Assembly: GCF_037414475.1 (NCBI RefSeq) | Contig: NZ_CP147913.1 | Span: 3,782,001-3,846,000, forward strand | DNA length: 64,000 bases | Origin: Myxococcus stipitatus | GTDB lineage: Bacteria > Myxococcota > Myxococcia > Myxococcales > Myxococcaceae | Reading direction: 5' to 3' | Shown here: positions 63,653-64,000 of the stretch, in pieces | Layout: each line of letters begins with the position of its first letter | How positions within the stretch are numbered: position 1 is the stretch's first letter | The notes under the pieces: generated by a model | What the model was told of the DNA's origin: nothing | The model's database searches: none | What the model saw: only the letters and a program-made list of their open reading frames with translations | Translations under genes and position numbers: made by a program

Positions 63653-63787
63653 GTGTCCGGGTCTGTGCCTACCCCACTGCACCCGGGGGCCCCTGTCCGT
63701 CATCCATGGAAATATCCAACCGATTGCATTCTCCCTGGAAAAGGCCGATGAGGCTGTCTCGGCGGGGGGCACAAGGGGTGCGGTGTC

Positions 63788-64000
63788 GTGGAGAACCTGG
63801 AGGAGAAGGGAACGCGCACGGACCTGAGTCCCGATGCCATCCGCGCCCTGCGTGGAGGGCATAGCCGTGCCGCCTTCGCCCGGATGCTGGGCGTCACCCC
63901 TCTGACGGTGTACCGCTGGGAGCTGCCCGAGTCGGCGCCCCAGGCCCGCAAGCCCCGGGGGAAGGTGGCCCAGTCGCTGCGCCAGCTGCTGGAGGGCGGT
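63788..64000 (+). CDS. HTH-domain protein, 5' part
   Basis: The frame starts at GTG 63788 and runs off the right edge. The first 71 residues contain an XRE-like helix-turn-helix ('LSPDAIRALRGGHSRAAFAR', 'MLGVTPLTVYRWELPE') followed by 'RKPRGKVAQSLRQLLEG'. Similar N-termini occur on larger myxobacterial regulators with TPR repeats. The rest of the gene is outside the window. Confidence 0.6.
   Translation, partial: MENLEEKGTRTDLSPDAIRALRGGHSRAAFARMLGVTPLTVYRWELPESAPQARKPRGKVAQSLRQLLEGG

Overview
The window is high-GC DNA that looks like a myxobacterial chromosome (Myxococcus/Corallococcus-type). The signs are strong G/C third-position bias, a Ser/Thr kinase with PEGA domains, an FHA-GAF sigma-54 activator, many Cys-rich, VCBS and beta-helix lipoproteins, secreted M1/M4/M28 peptidases and a neutral ceramidase. 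No rRNA, tRNA or CRISPR array was seen. The genus call is inference.

Layout. 1-3.9 kb: the end of a thioester-reductase (NRPS/PKS release) gene, an O-methyltransferase and an M28 peptidase. 3.9-7.6 kb: a tightly coupled operon of two CxxCH proteins and a DUF1501 protein. 7.7-9.9 kb: an SDR oxidoreductase converging on an acyl-CoA-dehydrogenase-fold flavoprotein, with a shared terminator. 10.2-25.8 kb: a minus-strand polymorphic-toxin island. 26.4-45.1 kb: a region rich in secreted proteins (PilZ-like protein, ceramidase, three paralogues sharing an undescribed exported domain of which two carry Hint domains, M1 and M4 peptidases, beta-helix, ankyrin, ArsR/SRPBCC pair, VCBS, HEAT). 45.2-51.2 kb: sensor kinase, hexapeptide acetyltransferase, HDAC-like protein and two lipoproteins, one with a complete JAMM motif. 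51.3-52.9 kb: an IS3-family element abutting a PAP2 gene. 53.6-57.2 kb: ExbD, TM2-like, TPR-like and kinase genes, probably one unit. 57.2-64 kb: Cys-rich lipoproteins, a sigma-54 activator, an aldehyde dehydrogenase, a coiled-coil membrane protein and a truncated HTH gene.

The most interesting system is the toxin island. A 3121-residue secreted RHS protein (16424-25789) ends in a tip that reads as a GIY-YIG-type nuclease and is followed 9 bp later by a DUF4240 gene, the presumed immunity gene. Downstream lies a graveyard and reservoir of displaced modules: four more intact DUF4240 genes, one DUF4240 pseudogene, a second RHS C-terminus with a diverged GIY-YIG tip, an unrelated toxin tip overlapping its own putative immunity gene, an EF-Tu-domain-2-like gene with a truncated duplicate, an HTH fragment and an IS701 fragment. 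The arrangement records repeated tip displacement while immunity genes were retained. The GIY-YIG/DUF4240 pairing as toxin and antidote is inferred from context and motifs, not demonstrated.

The second candidate novelty is the family at 29193, 34437 and 38889: a shared exported Cys-containing N-terminal domain fused to a Hint (hedgehog/intein) autoprocessing domain in two members and to Cys-rich repeats in the third.
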